Part shown: positions 19,093-28,374 of the stretch, piece after piece
Layout of the letters: every line of letters begins with the position of its first letter
Position numbering within the stretch: the stretch's first letter is position 1
Notes under the pieces: generated by a model
The model's database searches: none
Told to the model about the DNA's origin: nothing
The model's input: only the letters and a program-made list of their open reading frames with translations
Assembly (NCBI RefSeq): GCF_001723355.1
Contig: NZ_LPWE01000005.1
Coordinates: 1 to 64,000, forward strand
Length of the DNA stretch: 64,000 bases
Direction of reading: 5' to 3'
Origin: Methyloceanibacter stevinii
Lineage (GTDB): Bacteria; Pseudomonadota; Alphaproteobacteria; Rhizobiales; Methyloligellaceae
Program-made: the position numbers and the translations under genes

Positions 19093-19953
19093 ATGAAGAA
19101 ACTGCTGTTCTTGTTCGACACCGATCCTGTGCCGAGCGTCTTCGATACGGTTGTCGGCTACGACGGCGGTGCAGACAATGTCACCGGCTATGCGGCAGTC
19201 GCGCCCGATAATGTCGGTGCACTGATCGATGGCTGCATTTACACGCGCGGCGGCAAAGACAAGCAGAACACCGCGATCTTCGTGGGCGGTGGCAACATGG
19301 CCAAGGGCGAAGAGCTGTTCGAGACGGTGAAGAAGCACTTCTTCGGCCCGTTCCGCGTCTCCGTGATGCTGGACTCGAACGGCTCCAACACGACGGCAGC
19401 CGCCGGCGTGGCGCTGCTGGCCAAGGGACGCGATCTCAAGGGCAAGAAGGCCGTGGTTCTCGCCGGTACGGGCCCCGTCGGCATGCGCGCCGCGGGCTTC
19501 TTCGGTATGGAAGGATGCGACGTCACCATCACTTCGCGCACGAAGGAGCGCGCCGAAGAGGCGGCGAAGGTCATCGCGAAGCGTTTCGGCATCAAGGTCT
19601 CAGGCGCCGCGGGCGCGACGGATGAGGAGCGCGCCGAGGCCGTCAAGGACGCCAATATCGTTTACTCGGCCGGCGCGATCGGCGTGCAGCTGCTGCCGAA
19701 GTCGGCCTGGGAGAACAATCCCAATATCGAGCTCCTGGCGGATGTGAACGCGCAGCCGCCCATGGGCATCGAAGGCGTCGACGCCATGGACAAGGGCAAG
19801 GATGTCGGCGGCGGCAAGCTCGGCTATGGCGCGCTTGGTATCGGCGGGCTGAAGCTCAAATTGCACCGCGAATGCATTGCCAAGATGTTCGAGAGCTCGG
19901 AAGGCGTTTACGACGCCGAAGAGATCTACGCGCTCGCGAAAGAGATGGCCTGA
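19093..19953 (+). CDS. mtdA: NADP-dependent methylene-H4F/H4MPT dehydrogenase
   Basis: Oxidises methylene-tetrahydrofolate (or the methanopterin analogue) to the methenyl form, or runs in reverse during assimilation. 286 aa. The N-terminus MKKLLFLFDTDPVPSVFDT and the Rossmann segment AVVLAGTGPVGMRAAGFF, followed by VTITSRTKERAEE, are typical of methylotroph MtdA and distinct from FolD. Sits 19 bp after hprA and overlaps fchA by one base. Confidence 0.95.
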   Translation: MKKLLFLFDTDPVPSVFDTVVGYDGGADNVTGYAAVAPDNVGALIDGCIYTRGGKDKQNTAIFVGGGNMAKGEELFETVKKHFFGPFRVSVMLDSNGSNTTAAAGVALLAKGRDLKGKKAVVLAGTGPVGMRAAGFFGMEGCDVTITSRTKERAEEAAKVIAKRFGIKVSGAAGATDEERAEAVKDANIVYSAGAIGVQLLPKSAWENNPNIELLADVNAQPPMGIEGVDAMDKGKDVGGGKLGYGALGIGGLKLKLHRECIAKMFESSEGVYDAEEIYALAKEMA

Positions 19954-20585
19954 TGACCGAGATCAAGGACACAGCGATCGAGCCGTTCCTCGATCAGCTT
20001 GCCTCCAGCGCGGCGACGCCGGGCGGGGGCAGTGCTGCCGCCATCCTCGGCGGCATGGGTGCGGCCCTCGTCAGCATGGTCTGCAACTTGACGATCGGCA
20101 AAAAGAAGTACGCCGAGGTCGAGGAGGACATGAAGGAGATTCTGGCCAAGGCCGAGGATCTCCGTCACCGGATGACGGCCATGATTCAGGACGACGTTCG
20201 CGCCTTCGATACGGTCATGGGAGCCTACGGCATGCCCAAGGAGACCGACGAGGAGAAGGCCGCCCGGGGCGAGGCGATCCAGGACGCCCTCAAGATGGCG
20301 ACCGATGTCCCGATCCGTTGTTGCCGGTTGGCCCGAGAAGTCATCGATCTGGCGCTAATGGCGTCGGAGAAAGGCAACGTCAACGTCATCTCGGATGCAG
20401 GTGTTGGGGTCTTGTCTGCTTACGCAGCACTGCGGAGTGCTGCCCTAAATGTATACATCAATGCAAAAATGATTTCCGACACCAGCTTTGTGGAGTCTAA
20501 GCTAAGCGAACTGGAGGGTCTTCTCGCCGGCGCCGAGGCAACGACCGAGAAGGCATACGATATCGTAAAGGGCAAAGTGAGCTGA
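19953..20585 (+). CDS. fchA: Methenyl-tetrahydrofolate cyclohydrolase
   Basis: Interconverts methenyl- and 10-formyl-tetrahydrofolate, linking FtfL to MtdA. 210 aa. ATPGGGSAAAILGGMGAAL followed by VSMVCNLTIGKKKY is the conserved N-terminal block of the FTCD-cyclodeaminase-like family used by methylotrophs. The ATG at 19953 overlaps the mtdA stop (TGATG), fixing the start; an ORF extension to 19872 would run into mtdA. Confidence 0.95.
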   Translation: MTEIKDTAIEPFLDQLASSAATPGGGSAAAILGGMGAALVSMVCNLTIGKKKYAEVEEDMKEILAKAEDLRHRMTAMIQDDVRAFDTVMGAYGMPKETDEEKAARGEAIQDALKMATDVPIRCCRLAREVIDLALMASEKGNVNVISDAGVGVLSAYAALRSAALNVYINAKMISDTSFVESKLSELEGLLAGAEATTEKAYDIVKGKVS

Positions 20586-20651
20586 CGCTGTCCGGCGTGG
20601 GTTCTCCCAAAAGAAAGCCCGGCGAAGTGACTTTTTAGAAGGAGGAACGAC

Positions 20652-21830
20652 GTGGACGTTCACGAGTATCAAGCCAAAGAACTTCTGGGTAGCTTCGGCG
20701 TTCCGGTGCCGAAAGGCGCGGTGGCATTCAGCCCCGATCAGGCCGTTTACGCGGCGACCGAGCTTGGCGGTTGGAGCTGGGCGGTCAAGGCGCAGATTCA
20801 CGCCGGCGCGCGCGGCAAGGCCGGCGGCATCAAGATTTGCAAGACCTATCATGAGGTCCGCGAGGCGGCGCAGGAGCTGCTCGGCAAGCGTCTGGTCACG
20901 CATCAGACCGGCCCCGAAGGCAAGCCCGTTCAGCGCGTCTATATCGAAGCGGCCGAGCCCTTCGAGAAAGAGCTTTATCTCGGCTATGTCCTCGACCGTA
21001 AGGCCGAGCGCATCCGTGTTATCGCCTCGCAGGAAGGCGGCATGGAGATCGAAGAGATCGCCAAGAACAACCCCGACGCCATTCTTCAGGTCATCGTCGA
21101 GCCGGCCGTCGGTCTGCAGTCCTTCCAAGCTCGCGAATTGGCGTTTCAGCTGGGTCTGTCGATAAAGCAGGCTCAGAGCTGCGTCTCGACCATCATGAAC
21201 GCCTATCGCGCTTTCCGCGATTGCGACGCTCAGATGCTGGAAATCAATCCGCTGGTCGTGACGAAGGACGATCGCGTTCTCGCCCTCGACGCCAAGATGT
21301 CGTTCGACGACAACGCCCTGTTCCGCCGCCACAACGTTGCCGACATGTACGACCCCTCGCAGCAGGATCCGCGCGAGGCCCAGGCCGCCGAGCACAATCT
21401 CAACTATATCGGTCTGGAAGGCGACATCGGCTGCATCGTGAACGGTGCGGGTCTTGCCATGGCCACCATGGACATGATCAAGCACGCGGGCGGCGCGCCG
21501 GCCAACTTCCTCGACGTGGGCGGCGGCGCTTCGCCTGACCGCATCGAGACGGCCATGAAGCTCGTTGTTTCCGACGCCAACGTGAAGGCGATTCTGGTGA
21601 ACATCTTCGCCGGCATCAATCGCTGCGACTGGGTCGCCAAGGGTGTCGTTCAGGCCTGCGGGAACCTCGACATCAAGGTTCCGCTGGTCGTGCGCCTCGC
21701 CGGCACCAATGTCGAAGAGGGCCGCAAGATCCTCGAGGAGAGCGGGCTCAAGCTGATCACGGCCGACACGCTCGCCGAGGCCGCCGAGAAAGCGGTTCAG
21801 GCCTGTCAGGGCAAGTTGCAGGCCGCGTAA
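20652..21830 (+). CDS. mtkA: Malate thiokinase, large subunit (malate--CoA ligase beta)
   Basis: With MtkB forms malyl-CoA from malate, CoA and ATP. 392 aa from GTG with an AGGAGG ribosome site 6 bases upstream. ATP-grasp domain of the succinyl-CoA synthetase beta type: [35 protein letters not shown], and the C-terminal ligase domain with [13 protein letters not shown] and [15 protein letters not shown]. The paralogous sucC has almost the same motifs; the neighbourhood (mtkB-ppc-mclA) decides for malate. Confidence 0.95.
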   Translation: MDVHEYQAKELLGSFGVPVPKGAVAFSPDQAVYAATELGGWSWAVKAQIHAGARGKAGGIKICKTYHEVREAAQELLGKRLVTHQTGPEGKPVQRVYIEAAEPFEKELYLGYVLDRKAERIRVIASQEGGMEIEEIAKNNPDAILQVIVEPAVGLQSFQARELAFQLGLSIKQAQSCVSTIMNAYRAFRDCDAQMLEINPLVVTKDDRVLALDAKMSFDDNALFRRHNVADMYDPSQQDPREAQAAEHNLNYIGLEGDIGCIVNGAGLAMATMDMIKHAGGAPANFLDVGGGASPDRIETAMKLVVSDANVKAILVNIFAGINRCDWVAKGVVQACGNLDIKVPLVVRLAGTNVEEGRKILEESGLKLITADTLAEAAEKAVQACQGKLQAA

Positions 21831-21855
21831 AGACGATCATCGGAGAACATTCACA

Positions 21856-22740
21856 ATGAGTATTCTGATTGACGAAAAAACCCGGGTGATCGTTCAGGGC
21901 ATGACCGGCGACAAGGGTACCTTCCACGCGAAGGAAATGATCGAGTACGGCACGAACGTGGTCGGCGGTGTGACGCCGGGCAAGGGCGGCGGCCGGCATC
22001 TCGACCGTCCTCTCTTCAACACGGTCAAAGAGGCGGTCAAGGAAACCGGAGCAGAGGCTTCGATCACCTTCGTCGCGCCGGCCTTTTGCGCGGACGCGAT
22101 CATGGAATGCGCCGACGCCGGTATAGAGCTGGTTTGCTCCATCACCGACGGCATCCCGGCGCAGGACATGATGCGGGTGAAACGCTATCTGATGCGCTAT
22201 CCGCGCGACCGCCGGACCATGATGGTTGGTCCCAACTGCGCGGGCATCATCAGCCCCGGCAAGTCCATGCTCGGCATCATGCCCGGCCACATCTATCTGC
22301 AGGGCCGGGTCGGCGTCATCTCGCGCTCCGGCACGCTCGGATACGAGGCTGCGGCGCAGATGAAGGATCATGGCATCGGCATCTCGACATCCGTCGGCAT
22401 CGGCGGCGACCCGATCAACGGGTCCTCGTTCCTGGATCACCTTGCTCTGTTCGAGGAGGATCCGGAAACCGACGCTGTGCTGATGATCGGCGAGATCGGC
22501 GGTCCGCAGGAGGCCGAAGCCTCGGCATGGATCAGGGACAACATGTCCAAGCCGGTGGTCGGCTTCGTCGCGGGTCTCACGGCACCGAAGGGTCGCCGCA
22601 TGGGCCACGCCGGCGCGATCATCTCGGCAGCGGGCGACAGCGCAGCCGAGAAGGCCGAGATCATGAAGGCCAACGGGCTCACCGTGGCCCCGAATCCGAG
22701 CGAGTTCGGTTCCACCGTCGCCAAGGTTCTGGGAGTCTAA
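21856..22740 (+). CDS. mtkB: Malate thiokinase, small subunit (malate--CoA ligase alpha)
   Basis: CoA-binding and phosphohistidine subunit of malate thiokinase. 294 aa. CoA-binding Rossmann part begins RVIVQGMTGDKGTFHAKEM; the active-site histidine lies in RRMGHAGAII near residue 255, and GPNCAGIISPG is the conserved ligand loop. 25 bp after mtkA with its own ribosome site. Paralogous to sucD; assigned by context. Confidence 0.95.
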   Translation: MSILIDEKTRVIVQGMTGDKGTFHAKEMIEYGTNVVGGVTPGKGGGRHLDRPLFNTVKEAVKETGAEASITFVAPAFCADAIMECADAGIELVCSITDGIPAQDMMRVKRYLMRYPRDRRTMMVGPNCAGIISPGKSMLGIMPGHIYLQGRVGVISRSGTLGYEAAAQMKDHGIGISTSVGIGGDPINGSSFLDHLALFEEDPETDAVLMIGEIGGPQEAEASAWIRDNMSKPVVGFVAGLTAPKGRRMGHAGAIISAAGDSAAEKAEIMKANGLTVAPNPSEFGSTVAKVLGV

Positions 22741-22878
22741 GGAAGACGCCGGACACCCCCGGGTCATAGATGCGGCCTATGCTAGAACCGGCCTTTTCCA
22801 GACGAGCCAACAATTGCAGGTGGGACCGATCGGCCCCATCTGGCTGCCAGTCGCCGGACACGGCGGTCGGAATACAGT

Positions 22879-25723
22879 GTGCTGAGCGTCGCGTTCGACG
22901 TTCGGCTTCGAATAAGAAAACCGGTCGGTGAGATCGGAGTGCGGGCGTTAATCATGGACGAGGATGTGAGAGATGGCGATGTGGTGGCCGATGTGGCCAC
23001 TGCAGCCAAGATCACGGGTACATCGCCGGAAGCGCCGCCGAGATCTTGTTCGACCTTCTGCTCGACGTCGTCCGCCGCCACCAGCCCGAGCTCGAGCCGG
23101 TCCTGACCGGCTCGGCCGAGAAATCCATCACGGAGTTCTCGCCCGAGCTGATGGCCCGCGCTCTGTCCGCGCAAGGAATCTGGTTCCAGCTCCTGTCCCT
23201 CGCCGACCAGAACGCGACGATGCGCCGGCGCCGCTTCATCGAACGTACGCGCGGCCGTGATGCGTTGCTGGGGACCTTCGATCACGTCCTGACCGAGGCC
23301 CGCTACGCCGGTGTCGGCGCGCGTGAAATCCAGAACCTCCTGGAGACGTTGCGCATCCGTCCGGTGATCACCGCGCATCCGACGGAGTCCAAGCGCGTCA
23401 CCGTCCTCGAGAAGTACCGCAAGATCTACCTCCTGCTCCGGGAGCTTGAGGGGGTCCGCTGGACCGACCGGGAGCAGCAGCAGATACTGGCCGACATCAG
23501 GGATCAGATCGAACTGGTTTGGATGACCGGCGAGCTGCACCTGCAGAAGCCCACGGTCGAGCATGAAGTCCTCCGGGGGCTGCACTTCTTCGACGAGACC
23601 CTGTTCGAGAAGGCGCCGGAGATGATGGGTCTGCTCGAAGGCGCGCTGAAGCGGAACTATCCCGACACCGATTTCGACCTGCCGCCCTTCTTCCAGTTCG
23701 GTTCTTGGATCGGTGGCGACCGTGACGGCAATCCGTTCGTGACCACCGAGGTCACGGGCTGGGCGCTCCGCAAGAACGCGATGGCCGCCTTGCACCACTA
23801 CCGCGATCGTCTCATCGCCCTGGCCCGCTCGCTGTCCATCAGTCAGCGCGCTCTTCCGGTGCCGGAGGCTTCCAGGAGGACCTGGCATACGAACTGCGGG
23901 CGAGCGGTGCCGGAGACACGATCAAGGAGCGCAATCCTGGCGAGCCTTACCGTCAGTTTCTGACCTGCATCTTGCGCAAGCTCGACGCCACCATTCAGCG
24001 GGCCGAGGGCACGGAGATCGAAGTCGGCACGCCCCACTACACCAATGCAGACGAGTTGATCCACGATCTGCGGCGCATGGAGCGCGCGCTGACGGAAGCA
24101 AGAAGCCCGACGATCGCGGCCGACATGGTGTGCCCGGTGCGGCGCGCGGTCGAGTTATTCCGTTTTTCGACAGTGCGGCTCGATCTTCGCGAGAACACGA
24201 CACGGACCACACAGGCCGTGCAAGCCTTATGGTGGAGCACCGAAGGCCATGCCGAGGGCGATCCGCCGGAGCTTGGCTCACCGGAATGGCGCGCCTGGCT
24301 GCTACGGGCCCTGGCCCGTCCGCTTCCGTCCGATCCCACCGGCGAACCGATGCCGGCCGAGGCGGAAGAGACCATCGCGATGTTCAAGCAGGCGGCGGAG
24401 ATCCGCCGCGGTCTCGACCCGGACGCCTATGGGTCCTTCATCATTTCCATGACCCGGTCGGTCGACGATATTCTCGGCGCATATCTCCTCGCAAAGCATG
24501 GCGGCCTGTTCCTGGACGCGGCGGGCACGGAGATCTGCTCCATGCCGATCGTGCCGCTGTTCGAAACGATCGACGACTTGCGCGCGGCCCCCGCCATCAT
24601 GCGCGAGGCGCTCGCCATTCCGCTGATCCGGCGTTCGACCCACTGGCAGGGCGGTCTCCAGGAGGTCATGCTCGGCTACTCGGACTCGAACAAGGACGGC
24701 GGCTTCGTCGCCTCGAACTGGGAGCTGGCGAAGGCCCAGTCGCAGCTCACCCGTGTGGGCGAGCGAGCCGGGACGCCGATCTCCTTCTTCCATGGCCGCG
24801 GCGGTTCTGTGTCGCGCGGCGGCGCGCCTACGGGCCGCGCCATCGCCGCGCAGCCGGCGGGCTCCATTCGCGGCCGGTTCCGCGTCACGGAACAGGGCGA
24901 GGTCGTCTCGTACAAATATGCGAACAAGGGAACGTCGCTGTACCAGATGGAGCTGCTCGCCTCGAGCGTGCTGCAACATGCGCTGAAGTCCGAACGCGAA
25001 GCGGCGCTGAAGCCCAAAGGCGAGTTCGACGATGCGCTCGAGGCGCTGTCGGGCCTGTCGCGCGTGGCTTACGACAAGTTGCTTTCCAATCCGGATCTCG
25101 TTGCCTATTTCCAGGCGGCGAGCCCGTTGGAAGAAATTTCGATGCTCAATATCGGGTCGCGGCCGGCCCGCCGGTTTGGGGCGAGTTCGCTGAAGGACCT
25201 GCGGGCAATTCCCTGGGTCTTCGCCTGGTCCCAGAACCGGCACATGATCACCAATTGGTACGGTGTCGGTGGAGCGCTTCAGAGCTTTCTCGAAGTGCGC
25301 GGCGACAAGGGCGAACGCCTTCTCGCCGACATGTTCAAGAGTTCGCGCCTGTTCCGCCTGATCGTCGACGAAGTCGAGAAGGCGCTCGCGCGGGTCGATC
25401 TCAAGATCGCGCGGGACTATGCGAGCCTCGTGTCCGACGAGCAGGTGCGCGAAACCATCTTCACGATGATTGAGAACGAGTACGCCCTCACGCGGGACAT
25501 GGTGCTTTCGCTTTCGGGCAGCACCTTCCCGGGTGAGCGTTTCAAGCAATTCCAAGCATCGCTGGCCGAACGGTTGCCGACGGTCAATCAGGTTAGCCGG
25601 GAACAGGTGGAACTGTTGCGCCGGTTTAGAGCAAGCGACAACGAGCAGGAACGCGAGTCCTACAAATCCGCGCTGTTGCTTTCCATCAATACCGTGGCCG
25701 CCGGTCTCGGCGCCACGGGTTAA
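22879..25723 (+). pseudogene. ppc: Phosphoenolpyruvate carboxylase, interrupted by two -1 frameshifts
   Basis: Carboxylates PEP to oxaloacetate, closing the serine cycle. Coding shifts from frame 1 to frame 3 near 23016-23018 (ACGGGTAC, one G short) and to frame 2 near 23867 (GAGGCTTC where GAGGGCTTC restores PEGFQEDLAYELR). Restoring both gives about 948 aa, normal length. Motifs: TAHPTESKRV, GSWIGGDRDGNPFV, VMLGYSDSNKDGG, FHGRGGSVSRGGAP and the glycine-rich C-terminus. A GTG at 22879 (MLSVAFDVRLRIRKPV) is the likely start but has no good ribosome site. Either consensus errors or a true pseudogene; with mtkAB and mclA intact the former seems likelier. Confidence 0.88.
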
Positions 25724-25740
25724 ATCAGGAGGAGAATGAA

Positions 25741-26712
25741 ATGAGCTTTACGCTGATCCAGCAGGCGACACCCCGTCTGCATCGTTCGGAGCTGGCCGTG
25801 CCCGGCTCCAACCCCGGCATGTTCGAGAAGGCTGCGGCGAGTGCTGCGGACGTGATCTTCCTCGACCTCGAAGACGCCGTCGCTCCCGACGACAAGGAGC
25901 AGGCCCGCAAGAACATCATCGAGGGTCTGAACGACATCGATTGGGGCGACAAGACCATGATGATCCGCATCAACGGTCTCGACACCCACTACGCCTATCG
26001 CGACGTGATCGAGGTTTTGGAGAACTGCCCGCGGCTCGACATGATCCTGATCCCCAAGGTCGGTGTGCCGCAGGACGTCTATGCCATCGACATGCTCGTC
26101 ACGCAGGTCGAGCAGTACAAGAAGTACGAGAAGAAGCTCGGTCTCGAGCTGCTGATCGAGACGGCGCTCGGCATGGCCAATGTGGAAGCCATCGCCCAGT
26201 CGAGCCCGCGCGTCGAGGCCATGAGCTTTGGCGTTGCCGACTATGCCGCGTCCACCCGCGCCCGCACCGTGGGCATCGGTGGTCCGCACCCGGACCACGG
26301 CGTGCTGACCGACGCCGACGAGAGCGGTGAGCGCCAGTATCATTGGGCCGACCCTTGGCACTATGCCCTGTCGCGCATGATGGTTGCGTGCCGCGCCTAC
26401 GGCCTGCGTCCGATCGACGGTCCCTTCGGCGACTTCTCCGATCCGGACGGTTACAAGGCCGCCGCCAAGCGCGGTGCGGTGCTCGGCTTCGAGGGCAAGT
26501 GGGCCATCCACCCCTCGCAGATTCCGCTCGCCAACGAAGTTTTCTCGCCGGCAGCTGCCGAGGTCGAGAAGGCTCAGCGCATCGTCGACGCCATGAAGCA
26601 GGCCGCCAAGGAAGGTAAGGGTGCCGTGTCGCTCGACGGCCGTCTCATCGACATCGCCTCGATCCGCCAGGCCCAGGCCCTGCTGGACAAGGCCGCGCAG
26701 ATCAAGGGCTAA
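25741..26712 (+). CDS. mclA: Malyl-CoA lyase
   Basis: Splits malyl-CoA to glyoxylate and acetyl-CoA; in EMC-pathway organisms it can also act on methylmalyl-CoA. 323 aa. HpcH/HpaI (CitE-like) aldolase features: RSELAVPGSNPGMFEKA, the metal-binding VIFLDLEDAVAPDDK, LELLIETALG and WAIHPSQIPLANEVF. Preceded by AGGAGGAGA. Last gene of the cluster, followed by a strong intrinsic terminator. Confidence 0.96.
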   Translation: MSFTLIQQATPRLHRSELAVPGSNPGMFEKAAASAADVIFLDLEDAVAPDDKEQARKNIIEGLNDIDWGDKTMMIRINGLDTHYAYRDVIEVLENCPRLDMILIPKVGVPQDVYAIDMLVTQVEQYKKYEKKLGLELLIETALGMANVEAIAQSSPRVEAMSFGVADYAASTRARTVGIGGPHPDHGVLTDADESGERQYHWADPWHYALSRMMVACRAYGLRPIDGPFGDFSDPDGYKAAAKRGAVLGFEGKWAIHPSQIPLANEVFSPAAAEVEKAQRIVDAMKQAAKEGKGAVSLDGRLIDIASIRQAQALLDKAAQIKG

Positions 26713-26772
26713 ACCCCTCGATAGCGCACATAGATACGCGCTCAAGCCGGCCGAAGGCCGGTAGCGCAAATC

Positions 26773-26804
26773 AAAACGGCCGGAGTTCGCTCCGGCCGTT
26801 TTTT
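26773..26804 (+). terminator. Intrinsic terminator of the serine-cycle operon
   Basis: CGGCCGGAG-TTCG-CTCCGGCCG: a 9-bp perfect GC-rich stem with a stable TTCG tetraloop, flanked by AAAA and TTTTTT. Located 60 bp after mclA. With its A-tract it may also act leftward on the convergent gene ending at 26841. Confidence 0.88.
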
Positions 26805-26840
26805 GTTGGCTCGGGCAAAAGCCGCTGCTCGGCTCTTCGA

Positions 26841-27626
26841 CTAGTCCGTCGCGGGCGCTTCGTCCGCGCCCTGGAGCAGCAACAGCAGCGGCCTCGCATC
26901 GACTTTGCCGGGCTCGTGATAGGGGTTGCTCATGGCAAAGATGATCGCGCCTGTGACGCCCGTCGTGAAATAGAAGATGCAGGCGAAGGCGATGTTGATG
27001 GGTGTGAGCCGAAATACGCCGAACAGGAAGGCGAGGAAGGCAAAGCAGATCGCGAAGAACGCCCAGAAGGGCGTCGAGACCAGGGGTTCGCGCGAGCTGA
27101 TCAGCTTCTTACCGCGCAAGTCGATGAGCTTGCTGCAGGAGCGCTGAAATTCGCTCTTGGCCCACGCGATGTCGGGGGCGTCATTCTCGGCCGGCAGCAT
27201 GCCGCGGCAACTCTCGCCCAAATAGGTGTTGGTGAGGCGGCCGGCACTACCGACCCCTTCGCGTGCCTGAAACTCCTTGAGAGACCGTTCCGCAAAGGCG
27301 CGCAAGTTGCCCTGGACCTCGGCCTTGTTTGGAAGTTCCTGGGCGTTGCGGACGAAAAATTGCAGCGTGCCGATCAGCCGCGCCTCCTCCTGCAGATCGC
27401 GTTTGGTCTCGATGAGGTAGGCAGCGGAGGCCGCGAAGATCAGGCCGCAGGCGATGCCGAATATGGCGGCCACGCGGAACCCGGCCACGCCGGCGACCTC
27501 CTTCGTGTCCTCGTCGCCAAACCGCTTGAACAAGAAGTGGCCGATAAACTGGAGGGCGATCCCCGCCAAGGTCACGGCAATGCCCGAGATGAGGCCCACC
27601 AGGAGAAAGTTGTCTTGAATTCCCAT
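26841..27626 (-). CDS. Membrane protein, DUF4239/bestrophin-like
   Basis: 261 aa. About four transmembrane segments: residues ~7-30, ~50-70, ~185-206 and ~210-232, with a soluble loop between the second and third pair holding charged helices and several cysteines. This two-plus-two hairpin layout with a cytosolic central domain resembles the DUF4239 'bestrophin-like' family, but sequence similarity is only impressionistic. No function is assigned. Convergent with mclA. Confidence 0.6.
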   Translation of the reverse strand: MGIQDNFLLVGLISGIAVTLAGIALQFIGHFLFKRFGDEDTKEVAGVAGFRVAAIFGIACGLIFAASAAYLIETKRDLQEEARLIGTLQFFVRNAQELPNKAEVQGNLRAFAERSLKEFQAREGVGSAGRLTNTYLGESCRGMLPAENDAPDIAWAKSEFQRSCSKLIDLRGKKLISSREPLVSTPFWAFFAICFAFLAFLFGVFRLTPINIAFACIFYFTTGVTGAIIFAMSNPYHEPGKVDARPLLLLLQGADEAPATD

Positions 27627-27738
27627 GCGCCCGTGTCTAGCGGAAGAAATGCCGGAAAGGCAATCGGCCGTCGTGGCGATTCACGATGCCTGGGGGCGGC
27701 ACAGTGGAGGACACGCCCGGCCGACCGGCCGACATGAA

Positions 27739-27764
27739 AACGGCGGCCCCGCAGGACCGCCGTT
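27739..27764 (-). terminator. Hairpin between a leftward LysM gene and the DUF4239-like gene
   Basis: AACGGCGG and CCGCCGTT arms around a 10-base centre. On the minus strand the stem is followed by TTTTC, so it probably ends the leftward LysM/BON transcript, whose stop lies 40 bp upstream. Confidence 0.45.
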
Positions 27765-27803
27765 CTTGAGCTCAAGCATCCGCCGAGCGCTTAGCCGAGA
27801 AAT

Positions 27804-28250
27804 CTAGTCGACAAACATGGGAATGCGCAGCACCTGTCCCGGATAGATCTTGTCGGGATGGGAGAGCATCGGCTTGTTGGCTTCGAAGATGGTCATGTAC
27901 TTGGAGCCGTCGCCATAAGACTTCTCGGCGATGGCCCAGAGCGTGTCGCCCTTGGCGACCGTGTGGAACTTGCCTTCCGGTTTGTCGTCGGCCGCCTTCA
28001 GGGATTCGTCGACCTTCGAGATGCCTTCCACATTGCCGGCAGCCACGATGATCTTCTCGCGCGTCTCCTGATCGGGTACGTCGCCGGTGACCTTTACGGT
28101 CTCGCCGTCGACCTCGACCTTGATCTTGTCGGCCAGGCTCGGATCGCCGATTTCCTTGGCGATGGCCGCGGCGGGATCGCCCTCCGCGGCATCCGCGCTC
28201 GATCCAAAGATGCTCTTGCCCGCGTTCTTCACGAAATCAAAAAAACCCAT
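27804..28250 (-). CDS. BON-LysM protein (Kbp/YgaU-like)
   Basis: 148 aa, the length of Escherichia coli Kbp (YgaU). A BON domain at about residues 30-90 (IKVEVDGETVKVTGDVPDQETREKI) is followed by a C-terminal LysM domain (FHTVAKGDTLWAIAEKSYG ... IYPGQVLRIP). Kbp is a cytoplasmic potassium-binding protein important at high external K+; the same role is plausible because there is no signal peptide (start MGFFDFVKNAGKSIFG). Confidence 0.85.
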   Translation of the reverse strand: MGFFDFVKNAGKSIFGSSADAAEGDPAAAIAKEIGDPSLADKIKVEVDGETVKVTGDVPDQETREKIIVAAGNVEGISKVDESLKAADDKPEGKFHTVAKGDTLWAIAEKSYGDGSKYMTIFEANKPMLSHPDKIYPGQVLRIPMFVD

Positions 28251-28274
28251 GTCGTTTCCTTTCCTCGAATGACA

Positions 28275-28298
28275 GGCCCTCAACCAAGTTTGAGGGCC
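28275..28298 (-). terminator. Hairpin downstream of the DUF533 gene
   Basis: GGCCCTCAA-CCAAGT-TTGAGGGCC, a perfect 9-bp stem, between the DUF533 gene (stop at 28375) and the LysM gene. No U-tract follows, so activity is uncertain. Confidence 0.35.
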
Positions 28299-28374
28299 GC
28301 TTGGTTAGTACCGCTCGAGCGCACCCGTCGGATGCGCTCGTCGCAGTCTCTCCGGTTCCTTGCAGACGGACAGC

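Noticed and set aside
22782-23888. Leftward frame over ppc
   Set aside because: Antisense of ppc; the ppc motifs in the plus frames are far stronger.
27765-27776. CTTGAGCTCAAG 12-bp palindrome
   Set aside because: Short palindrome just after a hairpin, no gene start close on either side, chance occurrence likely.
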